A stretch of DNA of 21,801 nt, taken from contig NW_003151760.1 in NCBI RefSeq assembly GCF_000003605.2, positions 92,830 to 114,630 of the forward strand, written 5' to 3'. Positions within the stretch are counted from its first letter, which is position 1. Each line of letters opens with the position of its first letter. This document shows positions 1 to 9,734 of this stretch, piece by piece. A program made the translations under genes and the position numbers. This DNA is from Saccoglossus kowalevskii (Eukaryota > Hemichordata > Enteropneusta > Harrimaniidae). Under the pieces are notes generated by a model. That model saw nothing but the letters and a program-made list of their open reading frames with translations, ran no database searches and was not told the DNA's origin.

Positions 1-154
1 GGGAATAAGGCCAAGTATATAACTGTTAAGCAAATGTATTAAACGGGTTCACTGCACTATATGTATTGCCTTTTAACACGTGACAAATACACCTAGTCAC
101 ATAGTACGGATTCTTTGAGTGCATGATTCAAACAATATATATGGTATCTACAAA

Positions 155-515
155 TGCGCACAGCCGATGAGAAGGAGCAGTGAAATCAGCATTGTTATTA
201 GTTGTTGGCAGAAACTAGTTGATGCCGAATTGCTAACTTTGCTAATCGCTGGTATAGGTGTGTTACTCTTCAGATGTCAGCATTTTTCTTTCCTGAAAAA
301 TTAACTGCTTTGCATTTTTATCTTCATATAAAACGTACATTATCGCAAAGTCGTAGAAAGAGCCTGGAGTACATGTATTCAAAGCGTTGCATCTTGGTCG
401 CAGATAGCCTAGAGTAGCGGCAAAGATAAACTGCGCATGGTGTACGTATATACAGCTTGGCCGGCGGTAGTTTGAAATGTAATTCTGTAAAGTGTACAAT
501 TTTTCCCACTCCATT
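155..515. repeat. Conserved block 1, copy A
   Basis: About 360 bp alignable with B (9735-10060) and C (18595-18915). Shared strings include CTAACTTTGCTAATCGC, TTATCTTCATATAAAACG, AAAGCGTTGCATCTTGG, ATAGCCTAGAGTAGCGGCAA and TGTAATTCTGTAAAGTGT (A and B). C keeps the same order with more changes. Short open frames here on the minus strand differ in frame and stops between copies, so a coding role is not supported. It may be a regulatory or transcribed non-coding segment. Confidence 0.75.
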
Positions 516-524
516 GGTGTGTGT

Positions 525-1210
525 TTATATTAATACTCGTTCACGACAAAATAACATATGAAATATATCATAAGAAAATGCTAGGAGAATTGTACTTATT
601 TTAAAACGATATTTAACACAATACGTTGTTAAGAGCAACACGCGTCCAACGTCAAATGATGGCGACATCGTTAGTGTGTGTTCAAGTGACGTAAGATATA
701 ATACAATAACAAAAACGAGAGTAAACACGAGAGTACTTGACTACTAATTTAGATTGCCATCAACAAATTGAACACTTGAGTAATCATTGTATGTTGCTTA
801 ACGTAAGACATATTACTGTTGTATTACTCTCAATGAAACAGGAGAACATATCAAAAAAGATTTGATAGTGGTCAAAATCATATCTTTCTTTTCTGTTCTG
901 TTCATAGAAACGTAAATAATTAAATGCTTTATTACGCGGAAGGGTTTCTTTCATTTTGCGGAACAGCAGATTTACAATGAAAATAGGTTGATAATGTAAA
1001 CTGAAATTATTTCAACATAATGTAATGAAGTTATCTACGTAATTCGACGATTCTGTAATATGGTTGTATTTACGTAATGTATGTACATGCCTTTGAATAC
1101 TGAATGTTAATAACATAATGACCACAGTGACTTTCCTCTCAGTATGACTTGAGTAGACATGTACTTGTTTGCTCTGGGTTGGCATCGTTATATTACTTCG
1201 TCTGTAAGAG
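525..1210. repeat. Conserved block 2, copy A
   Basis: Alignable with B (10095-10700) and C (18975-19555). Shared strings include TAATACTCGTTC, ATGCTAGGAGA, TTTTAAAACGATAT, GTTGTTAA and GTTTCTTTCATTTTGC (A and B). AGAACAT.TCAAA and TGATAGTGGTC are shared by A and C. Similarity is patchy with indels. No gene seen. Confidence 0.65.
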
Positions 1211-1218
1211 TCCCCACT

Positions 1219-1387
1219 GGAACTTGACAAGAGATCGAGATTTTCTGAAGGAATCTAGTCGTTATCTGGCACGTGTTTTACATTTCCTAAGATAATGTTG
1301 TTGATTAGAGATCCCCTGGAATTCACATTACACAATGGAAGTACGACGGGTGATGCTCACCCACGTAGCTCTCTATTCAGCTGTATC
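1219..1387. promoter_or_regulatory. Strongest three-copy block (copy A), candidate cis-regulatory element
   Basis: The best conserved stretch of the unit. Against B there is no net length change over 169 bp, and the last 97 bp (1291-1387) differ at only 10 sites, all transitions. It begins GGAACTTGA, then GATCGAGA, then TTATCT (1262-1267, GATA-type), CACGTG (1270-1275, E-box), AGATAA (1290-1295, GATA-type), then GATTAGAGATCCCCTGG and CACATTACACAATGG. Reading it as an exon was tested and rejected (differences are spread evenly over codon positions). Whether it is an enhancer, promoter or part of an RNA cannot be told from sequence alone. Confidence 0.5.
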
Positions 1388-1489
1388 TCGTCAACATATT
1401 TTGGATATTGATGGATGTGCTTGCATAACGATTGTCCCGCTCATATTTAATTGGCCAGTTTACTTAAGGGAAATGGGTTCACATAAATT

Positions 1490-1690
1490 AGTTTCCGGTA
1501 CATAGCCTATGACAAGCATTCGGCGTATTCTATTTTTGTCGCAGCACAATTTGCCAATGTATCGTGTTTTAAATGTGTTTCGAGATTACAATTAGTAGCG
1601 ATGTTGTTTTAATGAAAGCGTTCGCCCTCTGGATATTAGCGCTTTGTATTTCATGTGTGTACCTTTTAATCGAATAGCGAACTATTTAGA
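1490..1690. repeat. Conserved block 3, copy A
   Basis: Matches B (10980-11165) and C (19785-19965). ACAAGCATTCGGC is shared by A and B and CATTCGGCGT by A and C. ATGTATCGTGTTTTAAATGT and TTCGCCCTCTGGAT are shared by A and B. C lacks the TTCGCCCTCTGG motif. Confidence 0.65.
1621..1632 (-). promoter_or_regulatory. AGAGGGCG motif kept in A and B
   Basis: The minus strand reads CCAGAGGGCGAA. The same string is at 11101-11112 in B, while C lacks it. It resembles the right half of a CTCF core. Conservation between two copies gives modest support. Confidence 0.25.
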
Positions 1691-1787
1691 GCATGTATTC
1701 GTGACTGACAACGAGTGTTTTGTCGTCGGCACGTGTCTGTTCAAATCATCCAGATGTGATTCAAGCTAGTGTACGTCATGTATATAA

Positions 1788-2240
1788 GTATTTGATTTTG
1801 ATTAATTAATTTAATTTTTTAAATATTTATTTCATATAATTAAATTGCACAATTGCTCCTTCTGTTTGTTTTATACTACGAAATGATGAAATTACAGCAA
1901 GTTTTAATGTTTTTATGATTCACCTCACCTAAAGGTAATCGATTGTTATAATTTGTTTCTCCAGTGCATAATTGCTTGATTGAGTTTCTGCTCTCTGGTC
2001 TGTTTTAATAATACGCAATAATATTCAAATTAACTGTACAGTGAAAGTGGTGTGAGTTTATTAATTTATTTTGACGGAATACGACGCCTGTATATTGATT
2101 CCTTGATTTTACAATTCCTCACAGTATTGGTGCCGAGTTTTGTTTTGGAGTTGGGGACATTTATGTGATATGATACACCGATCTGGGTTCTCATATTTGG
2201 GATGCGATTGTAATCTGTCACAACCTTCTCCATTAAAGCA
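1788..2240. repeat. Three nested ~150-bp subrepeats, copy A
   Basis: Three diverged tandem subrepeats starting near 1788, 1936 and 2091 (spacing about 148 and 155). Each starts with a TGATT or CGATT core followed by T-rich sequence, then a TTGC-containing part. The second ends with GCAATAATATTCAAATTAAC, which recurs in B and C. The third contains ACAATTCCTCACAGTATTG, matched in B. Because all three large copies show it, the small triplication came before the large one. Confidence 0.55.
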
Positions 2241-3090
2241 TATGTTGACTTTACGCATTGCAATAATTTTGTAATGATTTATTGTACACTGTGTGTCCAA
2301 AATCATTACTAGCAAAACTAGTTTAGAGAAGATTTACATGACATATACGCTTTTATGATAAGTCTGTAAACGTGACGGATATTTTACTTTCAATTTTCCG
2401 ATTATGAGTAAGGCGTTTAGTGGCAATAAGTTTTTGTATATGTCGTTACAACACTCTGTCTGGCGTATTTAAACAGTCTCGCCCCAGATACGTCTCAAAC
2501 TAAAAGTATACTTTTGTGGATGACAATGACGAGTGAAAATGATATTTGCATTCTATAGCACAAACGTGACAGTGTGTAAACTGTTTTATACGAATATGTC
2601 ATTGAAATCAATAATGACTGGAATACATGTGTGACAAAAATAATACAATAACTGGAAGCTATTTTTGAATAGAGTCACATTACTGAGAATGAACAAGATA
2701 ACAGAAATTCTGAAATTCTGGCAAAATCATAAATACATTTTCAAATGACAATGGAACAAAAATGGTGAAATTAATTTGGTGAGATTTTAGAGTTTCCACA
2801 TTAATGTGTATCGACTATTCACACAAGAACAAGGTTTTTCAACGGGAAAAACACCGATGAGTAAGCAGTATACGAGTTGATGACGGCTGCTGATAGGCCA
2901 TATAGGACCTACAACAACACCACGCTGGTTATCGCCCACTATGAATTGATGCGACGCTTGCTGGTGGTGGCGCTATTTAACGATTTTTTGTATGATGTGA
3001 TTCTAAAAACGACTTAAAGATTGTGTACAAATTATACAACAAAACAAATCTACTTTTATGGAAGTGTTGCGGTAGTAAATATTTCATGTC
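2241..3090. other. Non-coding stretch of copy A, weakly matched in C
   Basis: No gene seen. Weak but collinear matches to C: ATTACTAG.AAAAC near 2306 against about 20709, CGTCTCAAAC near 2491 against about 20820, GTGGATGACAATGA near 2515 against TAGATGATGACAATTATGA near 20848, and AACACCGATGAG near 2850 against ATACACCACGAGG near 21154. A CTCF-like GGTGGTGGCGCTA lies at about 2964-2976. The CTAAAAACGACTTAAAG at 3003-3019 sits at the offset where C carries its inverted-repeat element. Confidence 0.45.
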
Positions 3091-3139
3091 ACTACTTAGG
3101 TATTGGTGTTATTTCATTAGTTGTAGTGAAACCAGTAAT

Positions 3140-3153
3140 GCGCCACCTGGCGG
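3140..3153 (-). promoter_or_regulatory. CTCF-like motif
   Basis: The minus strand reads CCGCCAGGTGGCGC, close to the animal CTCF core (CCASYAGRKGGCGC). It is the best of several such motifs in the window. Binding is an inference; the motif is short and could be chance. Confidence 0.3.
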
Positions 3154-4305
3154 TTAGAATAAAGGGCTTTTGTTTGTAGAAAGGTAAAGATAAATGATCA
3201 TGACATTCATTTGTCACTGCCTGCTGGATCCAAGTACTAGTAATATGTGAAATGAACATAAATAGATATTTAAACTGATTATAAATCACGTTTTGAATAA
3301 TTTAATTTCAGGAATGATTTTAACAAATGATTGCCAACATTAGAAATGTTTGAGAAATCAAATTTGATATATCGTGTTGCATATTGTTTTAAAATGAATA
3401 CGATCTCTTAGCATTCGCATGGGATGAATGACGCATATATTAGGTTATTTTGTCGGAAGGAGTATTATTAATTTCCCTTCGTAAAACACGTGCTATCGAG
3501 TGATACACTTTACATAATTACGCCGGCCAAGCGGCAGGATCAGGTCCATATTTCGTTAGATTAGCAATAACAGTTAGATATGAAAAAAACACCCTAAATT
3601 AGTGAAAACAAGTTAGAAAACAATTGTTACTAAATTACATTCTCTTGTGCATGATATCATACCTTAGCAACCATGACCATGCTCAAGACAATCATGGTAT
3701 GCAGCTAGGAATGGCATGGCAAGCAAATATCATCTCTCAGCTAGAGTGCACTTTGAACTTGTACATAGGTTTGGCATAATAGGGTTTTCCAATACATCTC
3801 TTAATACCATCGCATACGAATTTTGTTTGTTGGTGAATGTGCATGCGTTCTTATTAGATATTGACATACTCGGCTACGTGGGTTCTACAGCTTATTGCCA
3901 CAAGATGTTCATGTCTGCTTCTTTCAGCTATAATTATATTATATTTTTTGGTATAAACTACTACTTTCTATATAACTACACTAATCTCGCAACACATTTT
4001 TGCATTACACGCTTTAATGTTAAATGATATTCAGGTCCAACATAATATAATGTAATATATTAAAAAAAATGGGAATGTACTTCCCTTTCAAGATGTAAAT
4101 CATTAGGCGCAATCTCTTGTTCATTTGTGCTCATATTGCACATAAACACACATTTGTGGAAAACAACTATAAGGGTATAGCTCGAATGCTCTATTAATAA
4201 ATGCACCTCAACATAATATTCATGGAACATTTCTACGTCATAACCTCTTTAAAGTTATAGGCATAATGTGTACGCATGCTTCATATTGTTCTTATGTATT
4301 CCATA

Positions 4306-4321
4306 ACGCATGCGCATGCGT
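4306..4321. repeat. 16-bp perfect palindrome, alternating purine/pyrimidine
   Basis: ACGCATGCGCATGCGT is a perfect palindrome and strictly alternates purine and pyrimidine. It contains TGCGCATGCG, close to the NRF-1 consensus. It could be a binding site, a Z-DNA-prone tract, or nothing. No counterpart is seen in B. Confidence 0.5.
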
Positions 4322-5440
4322 GACAATGCCGTACGGAATAGTTGGTACAAAATGTTTGTCGATCTGGGTAAGGTAATGACACATACCCGCTTTAAAATGT
4401 TTGCCAATTCCCCATTGTTTTTGACATTGACAAATTTTGGCCAAGTCTATAAACTTTACCCTTGGTTAGATGACCAATCGAACTTCATGTTCACTAGATC
4501 CTCTTACTGCCAAAGTTTGGCACTCATTGTTTCCTAACTATCTTCACAACCATCTATGGTATACTTCCTCATGATCAACACCAAGGCAAAATCATCTCTT
4601 CTCTAAAAAAACAATCAACAATTTTCACCAATTTTTAGTTCTTGTTCCTGGTCAAATTGTTCACTTGAATGTCGCAATAAACACAATGTTATTTTAACTG
4701 CTAAGCCGTTTTGTAAATCGTGTTCTGAATCACAATATCTTAATTTTTTTTCAAATTAATTGTATGATTTTTTTGCATATAATATGTTTCAATGTGTATT
4801 AACAACTGTTATCATCGTTTCTAATTAACGACACTGAAATGAGTTGGTTGTGGCCCCAAACATAAGTCTTCACATAGCAATGGTTATGGATATCCACTGC
4901 AATGGAATGTCAATATCAAATCATTCGATTTCAGTGATTTGAGTACATCATTAATTGGTAGCGTTATGGAATGTATTCACAAGTAGATTATCAAAAAATA
5001 TATTAGCAATCAATCAATCATGACAAGACTAAAATGTGATATATATCAAAAATACAAACAATCTTCGACATGTACATTGGTACAGTTTTATCATAATAAA
5101 AGATTGTTTATGTCGTTTGAAGAAATAAGCATATGATACATTGCAAAGAAATGTACCATAACCAAGTTTGATTCATGCATTAATTAGTAATTTCGTGTGA
5201 ATTAGTTAATTATTTCTATACATCCTAGTCAATATACAATGAAGTGTATATTGTCTCTTAATTTAGCCTAATTTCATCACAAATGTTGACTGTGTACATA
5301 GTTTGCGGTAGATGGTACCTCATACATTTTCAAATTTTCAAAGTGGTATGCAACATTTATATCATATAAGGCTACAATAGCTCATAATGCTAGTTTTTTT
5401 GTATCAATTCAGTTGATGGCCGATCGCTAAAAGCAATGTG

Positions 5441-5640
5441 ATTTATTCTGTTTGTACCGCTACATTAAACTCGTTATATCAAGTAGAGTGTTACATATTA
5501 CAATGGTGAAATACGGATTACCCGGTGTCTGTGTCTTTGAAAAATTGTAATACCATCGGCGATTACTACACAATACATTATTAATTGGCAATGGGAGAGG
5601 AAACAGGAGAAACTGCCGTCAGTTACCACATATATAAATA
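5441..5640. repeat. Conserved block 4, copy A
   Basis: Matches B at 14140-14330. AGTAGAGTGTTAC is AGTAAAGTGTTAC in B, TGTGTCTTTGAAAAATTGTA is TGTGTCTATGAAAAATGTA, and TACCATCGGCGATT is TACCATCGACGATT, followed by TATTAATTGGCAA against TGTTAAGTGGCAA. This anchors the A to B offset at about 8719. Confidence 0.65.
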
Positions 5641-7140
5641 TTTCAACTCATCTTTTTTCTTCCGCATAATTGATCCTCACTGATTAATTAATTATTAATT
5701 TTCTGTCTTTAGAATAATAACTATAACAATTGTATGAACTTTGTACAAATACCATTTCAATAAAAATATATTTGTCATGTGTGAACATAAAATAGTCTAG
5801 CCATCCGGATTTTAGAAGGATACTACTTTTGAAATGAATGCCCTGTAATTGTATCAGTGGCATTGACTGTCAGCTGAAGAAATGCAAAATCTTTGAGTAT
5901 ATACAATTATAGTGACTACTCCAAATTGTGTTATTATTGGTAGGGTTTAGGTTAATTCATAAGTTGTAAGGGTGTCGATGTGTTACTTAGTGTTACTTTG
6001 CATTACCCTTTTCCTAAAACAAGCTGTAGTTTTCTCGTTCTTGTTATTCTAGACTAGTAATGAGTGCCTCATGACATACATGCGTCTGTTACGTCAGAGG
6101 GGCATATCCCATTCAGTGTAATCTAACAAGTTGCAAAATAACGAAAGTTCATGCCATTTCCCAAGCAAATTGTAGTTGCTGTAAAACACAATCTGTTTAC
6201 ATTACTTTTATGTTGGCTGTGCAGTGTCTGACATTATTCCCCTTCACCTGGATTCACTGACACATGCTGTGCGATATAGGAAGACATGGCTGTTAGTTTT
6301 CTGTATAGTTATACTGTGTGATAAAACATTCTGGTAAGCTGATAGGTTAGTTCAATTAAGCGTTTGACAGAATGGTTTAGTATCACAAATTATATTGGTG
6401 GATCTACGTAATTATTTCAAATAGTTCTGGTTAATTTCAGATGTTGACTAAAACCAAGGTTTAATCATTTGGCAGTCGCATCGTCCTTATACCTTGTCAG
6501 AATACCCAACTGTATTCATATTCAATGTCCACGAAATCGAATTAATCAACGCATGATCTAGCGTGTTTCCATGGTGAATGGAACAGATAGTCACGTGTTA
6601 TGACTCGTTCCCATGGTTAATCAAAATGCGAAGTTAATATATGACGTGATAGAAAAACGTAAACATATATTGCTTTCGATGCGGAATTGATGCAAGTTGA
6701 TGTTACAGAAACGCTGATGGATGGGACCAGCCCATTGGCACACCAAATCAACTGATTCGATTTAACCAAGGTCAAATGTACATTTTCCTATACATATACA
6801 TTAGGAACGGCCATGGATGGTTGGCTTTAGAGAAACCGTTGGAAATCTATGATGTTCTGGTGCCCACGGCCCTAATTAATAAATTTGATACCAATACATC
6901 CAGAAACCTTAAATACAACGATAACCCCAAAATAATATATATTTCTTAAACGCAATAGGTTAAATAAATGGTAATAGGTGTCCATGAACGGCGATTACTA
7001 ATGAAATGCCCTCTATGTACGTTATATAGTGAGCAAGCTAAGACGATAACATTGCTAATCGGTAAACCATGTTCTACTTCCGTTCCACTCCTATATCTTA
7101 TCTTACTATTGTGTATTCAGGGTCTAAATAAGTGTTGATT
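5641..7140. other. Non-coding stretch of copy A
   Basis: No gene, RNA or clear element seen. It is AT-rich with several AATAAA strings of no clear meaning. Counterpart by phase is 14331-15890 in B, where only short uncertain matches are visible. CACGTG occurs at 6592-6597. Confidence 0.4.
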
Positions 7141-7395
7141 GCGATAGTTAATTGAGCTGTTGTGCTGTAGACCAAGAGCTTGTCTAATCATTAGAATTGA
7201 GTCAATATTCCATGTCTTTGCTCAAACCTTAATTTTGAAGTACTGCGACTGTAGAAATACGTAAAATATAAAATAGGACAGTCGTGACGTTAAACATGTA
7301 ATGTAAAAAATGCAAATACAGTTCTTTTGTGTATTATTTGCGTATTGAGTGTATAGTCGTGACTAACAAAACCAACACCGGGCATGCATTAGCGA
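7141..7395. repeat. Conserved block 5, copy A
   Basis: Matches B at 15890-16095. GCGTATTGAGTGTATAGTCG with GTGACTAACAAAACC is ACGCATTGAGTATACAGTTG with GTGACTTATCCAACCC in B. Upstream AATGTAAAAAATGCAAATAC corresponds to AGTGTAAATACAAATC. The offset is 8710. Confidence 0.6.
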
Positions 7396-8699
7396 TCACG
7401 TTCACGTTCACTTTGTAATTGTGATTTCTAAAGTCGAATATAGATGAAAAGAGTTTAAGTCGGTATGTTTTTTCGTATGATATACATTATCAGTTTACCA
7501 TATCAAGTTTCAAGATCGTGATGACGTTGAACCTATGCTGTGCACATACTAATGTTTCCGTGAAATATATCAAATGTAGGAATTGTGGTAAACTTTATTC
7601 CTATTCTTATAATTTGTATTCGTTGATGTATGTAAATAGCAAAAGTGAAGTCAAACTGATAATAATTACGTCTATGGAGTTTCAAGTGAGTGTTACAAAC
7701 AGTATTTTCTATTTTCTAACACTAAGTAACTGTGCATGTTGAATGAGTGTAACCAACCATGTTTCGGCGTCGCCGTGAACTGATAGATAACACAAGCGCT
7801 GTATTAGCGCACTTATGCAATTAGTTTCAAAAAATGTCAATATTTCCTGAAGCTGCAGATTTTTACCACTGTATTCACCCATATTCACAAAATAATCAGG
7901 ATAACTGTCACAATAAAACGAAATTGTAAATGGCTATCGAGATCTCGTTTATATCGAGAAAACCACGGGCGTCATTTGCCTTTTAGGTAATGTTCATTTC
8001 CTTCTGTTATTGCGTGCACTGTGTCCCTGATATTGCAAGGTATTTTTTTTTAAAGAATAAATATAATAGTATATATCAATAAATAACACAAGAATATATT
8101 TGTTTTCCGCAGTTGCACTACGGGTCTACATGACGACGTTCTGTCATTTTTTGGCATATGAACGATTTATTCGTGCGTGCATAATCCTAGATGCAGCTCT
8201 TTATGTATGACCTAATATATCGGATACAGATACGTAAATGTCCGTTCCAAAAGAGGGGTGAAATTACAGTTGAGCTTATGACACGTTATACGTAATATAA
8301 TTATCTTAATATCTCGACTTCAAAAATCTATATAGTGTTCTGTTGACAATTATGCTTGTAAATAACGAAACTGATGCAACATAGGTGCAAACATGCATAA
8401 CCGATATATCTTTCTGTTATGCACAATTAACCTAGCGGTGAATCACAGACACGCAGTAAATTCAATAAAATAAATGTGCGATACGCAAGAATCGAATGTA
8501 CTGGTAGATCAATGTTGATCAAGCCGTTGTTTGGATGAACATGATTTTTTTATCATTCGAGAAATAAAACATTATAAGCTACGTTCAAACGTAGTGTACT
8601 CGACATCCTGTAAAAAGAATCATAAAAAAAAACAATGAACAACGTTATATGTCATCTAAGACGATTTGATGCAGTCCACTGGTCTGCTCTCTAGACTAC
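7396..8699. other. Non-coding stretch of copy A with patchy matches to B
   Basis: No gene supported. Collinear matches to B include TTCAAGTGAGTGTTAC at 7681 with TTCAAGTTAGTATTAC at 16333, followed in both by a run like AGTATTTTCTATTTT, and CTCTTTATGTATGACCTAAT near 8197 with CTCTATGTATAACCTCAT near 16627. The 74-codon frame at 7518-7742 has no counterpart in B. GATCAATGTTGATC at 8507-8520 is a short palindrome. Confidence 0.45.
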
Positions 8700-9140
8700 G
8701 ACACAGTATGTTGTCCACAGTCATATTTGATGTTATTGATTCTCGATGAAAAGTTGTATTCATGACGGTGACTCGACAAGACTGTTATCCCCCTTCGGCA
8801 TGGTTTGTGTATTGTGTGGTCGAACCTACAGATAAGCAAAACTCGCGATCTGAATAATCATATGATGTAATGCATTACATTGACTCAGGATATTTCAATA
8901 TCCTTGTACTAGTATACAGATTATATCGCATTGTCTGAACGTCAGTAATACATACAGATTAGGGTTGCTCAGATTTGTAACTTCAACAGCTATTTATATT
9001 TTGAACATCATATAAATAATAAGTTTTTGAAGCTTTTTAATGTTGTTGCAGGTTCAGGTTAACGTAGCACGTGTGACCGTCGGGGATAGTACTTTACAAA
9101 GCAATATTGGGGTACAAATCACGAGATTTATGTTCTATAT
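8700..9140. repeat. Conserved block 6, end of copy A
   Basis: Matches B at 17220-17640. TCGACAAGACTGTTATCCCC corresponds to TCGACAAAACTGTCATTCAC, ATGCATTACATTGACT to ATGCATTCGTTGACT, and GTAGCACGTGTGACC (about 9064) to GTAGCACGTGTGGCC (17571). The last keeps a CACGTG E-box in both copies. A cluster of palindromes at 8865-8914 is present in A only. Confidence 0.65.
8865..8914. repeat. Cluster of three palindromes
   Basis: ATGTAATGCATTACAT (8865-8880) is a perfect 16-bp palindrome. AGGATATT-TC-AATATCCT (8887-8904) has perfect 8-bp arms. TACTAGTA (8907-8914) is a perfect 8-bp palindrome. They are adjacent. B at about 17375-17420 keeps ATGCATT and TTGACT but not the symmetry. Confidence 0.55.
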
Positions 9141-9239
9141 CGCAATAACTATCAAATTTCAGTGACAATCGTACAATTCTGAGCTTTATTCATTTCATAA
9201 ACTACTTTGTAATTTGCCCGGCACAACTACGATTATGTA

Positions 9240-9430
9240 ATTTTTATTTGAGACAGCGTTTATCCTAATCGACCAGACAATCTATCGATCATCTGAGTCT
9301 GTATACTGCGTCATTGAATTCAGTTCAGGAGCACATGTAACGCGTGCAAATTGAGTTGATGCGAGTACAAAGAGGAAAGATTGGAATTGATTGATGTGTC
9401 TTCAAAATGTGTTTCCTAAGCATCATACAT
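9240..9430. repeat. Conserved block 7, end of copy A
   Basis: Matches B at 17765-17935. ATTTGAGACAGCGTTTATCC corresponds to ATTTGAGACAGCGTTCATCA, AATCGACCAGACAATC is identical, then TATCGAT against CATCGAT, then ACATGTAACGCGTGC and AATTGAGTTGATGCGA in both. The open frame 17578-17793 in B ends inside this block and is not open in A. Confidence 0.75.
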
Positions 9431-9594
9431 GTTCTGGAAAAACTTGTTTAACTAAATTAGGGCTGTCAATAGAAGAACACTTATGTTGATGTTTTTACTC
9501 TTCAACCTAGAAATTCTTATATTATGAAGTATTATGCCCCATATTCATGTAATCATATTTACATTTGAATTGATATTTTAGATTCATAGTCCCC

Positions 9595-9665
9595 TCATTT
9601 TTTTTTATCTGAGTTTCCTGCACGCATGTTTGTATAATTTCAGCTACCCAATGCGTTCAAATATC
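9595..9665. repeat. Conserved block 8, A/B junction side
   Basis: GAGTTTCCTGCACGCATG with TTTGTATAATTTCAGCTACC at 9611 corresponds to GAGTTTGCTACACGCCTG with TTTGTATAATGTCAGCTAAC at 18381. The match lies just before block 1 of the next copy in both cases. Similarity to bases 1-100 of A is too weak to call. Confidence 0.6.
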
Positions 9666-9734
9666 ATATACACAATATTGTCACGATAAAGAATTCAATT
9701 ATATTTTATCTAACATTTCACGTTCTATGCGCTC

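Larger units (their letters stand above)
3091..5440. other. Middle of copy A: non-coding, little similarity to B
   Basis: No gene supported. It must contain most of the roughly 0.76 kb that A has over B. Two open frames (3716-4027, 103 codons; 4310-4537, 75 codons) fall here and match no family I know, so they may be chance or decayed insert remnants. Other structure: a CTCF-like motif at 3140-3153, GGGAA-5-TTCCC at 4071-4085, a 16-bp palindrome at 4306-4321, and TGCCAAAGTTTGGCA at about 4508-4522. A tentative match to B is CTTCACATAGCAA near 4868 with CTTCATATGACAA near 13434. Confidence 0.4.
1..9550. repeat. Copy A of a ~9-kb diverged tandem unit
   Basis: First of three head-to-tail copies seen in the window. 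Its internal landmarks recur in the same order and orientation in copy B: GCTAATCGC at 241 and 9792, ATCCCCTGG at 1311 and 10803, TACCATCG at 5551 and 14270, GTATTGAGT at about 7342 and 16052. The offset falls from about 9.55 to 8.7 kb, so A holds roughly 0.76 kb more than B between about 2.1 and 5.5 kb. No gene is supported inside it. The left limit is the window edge and the right limit is set only by phase with B, so neither is a true boundary. It could be the product of an old segmental duplication or a very long-period satellite; the sequence alone does not decide. Confidence 0.85.

Noticed and set aside
1218-1295. A possible terminal exon: in all three copies a frame reads like ...RYLAR(V/I)L... 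and ends at nearly the same place (TAA, TGA, TAA).
   Set aside because: A/B differences fall about equally on codon positions 1, 2 and 3, copy B has an in-frame TGA just upstream, no splice acceptor is shared by all copies, and the sequence after the stop is conserved at least as well.
1776-1790. CGTCA next to TATATAAG, resembling a CRE half-site plus TATA box.
   Set aside because: The counterparts in B (ACAATATAATG) and C (CATATATATTATAC) do not keep it, and TATA-like strings are common in DNA this AT-rich.
3716-4027. 103-codon open frame, the longest in the window.
   Set aside because: No recognisable domain, and no counterpart in copy B. A frame of this length is expected by chance in 21.8 kb read in six frames, though an insert remnant is not excluded.
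4071-4085. GGGAATGTACTTCCC, a palindrome-like possible binding site.
   Set aside because: Arms of only five bases with a five-base centre, not kept in B; chance is likely.
4310-4537. 75-codon open frame that looks protein-like (KLYPWLDD).
   Set aside because: I recognise no family, it has no counterpart in B, and it starts inside a palindrome.
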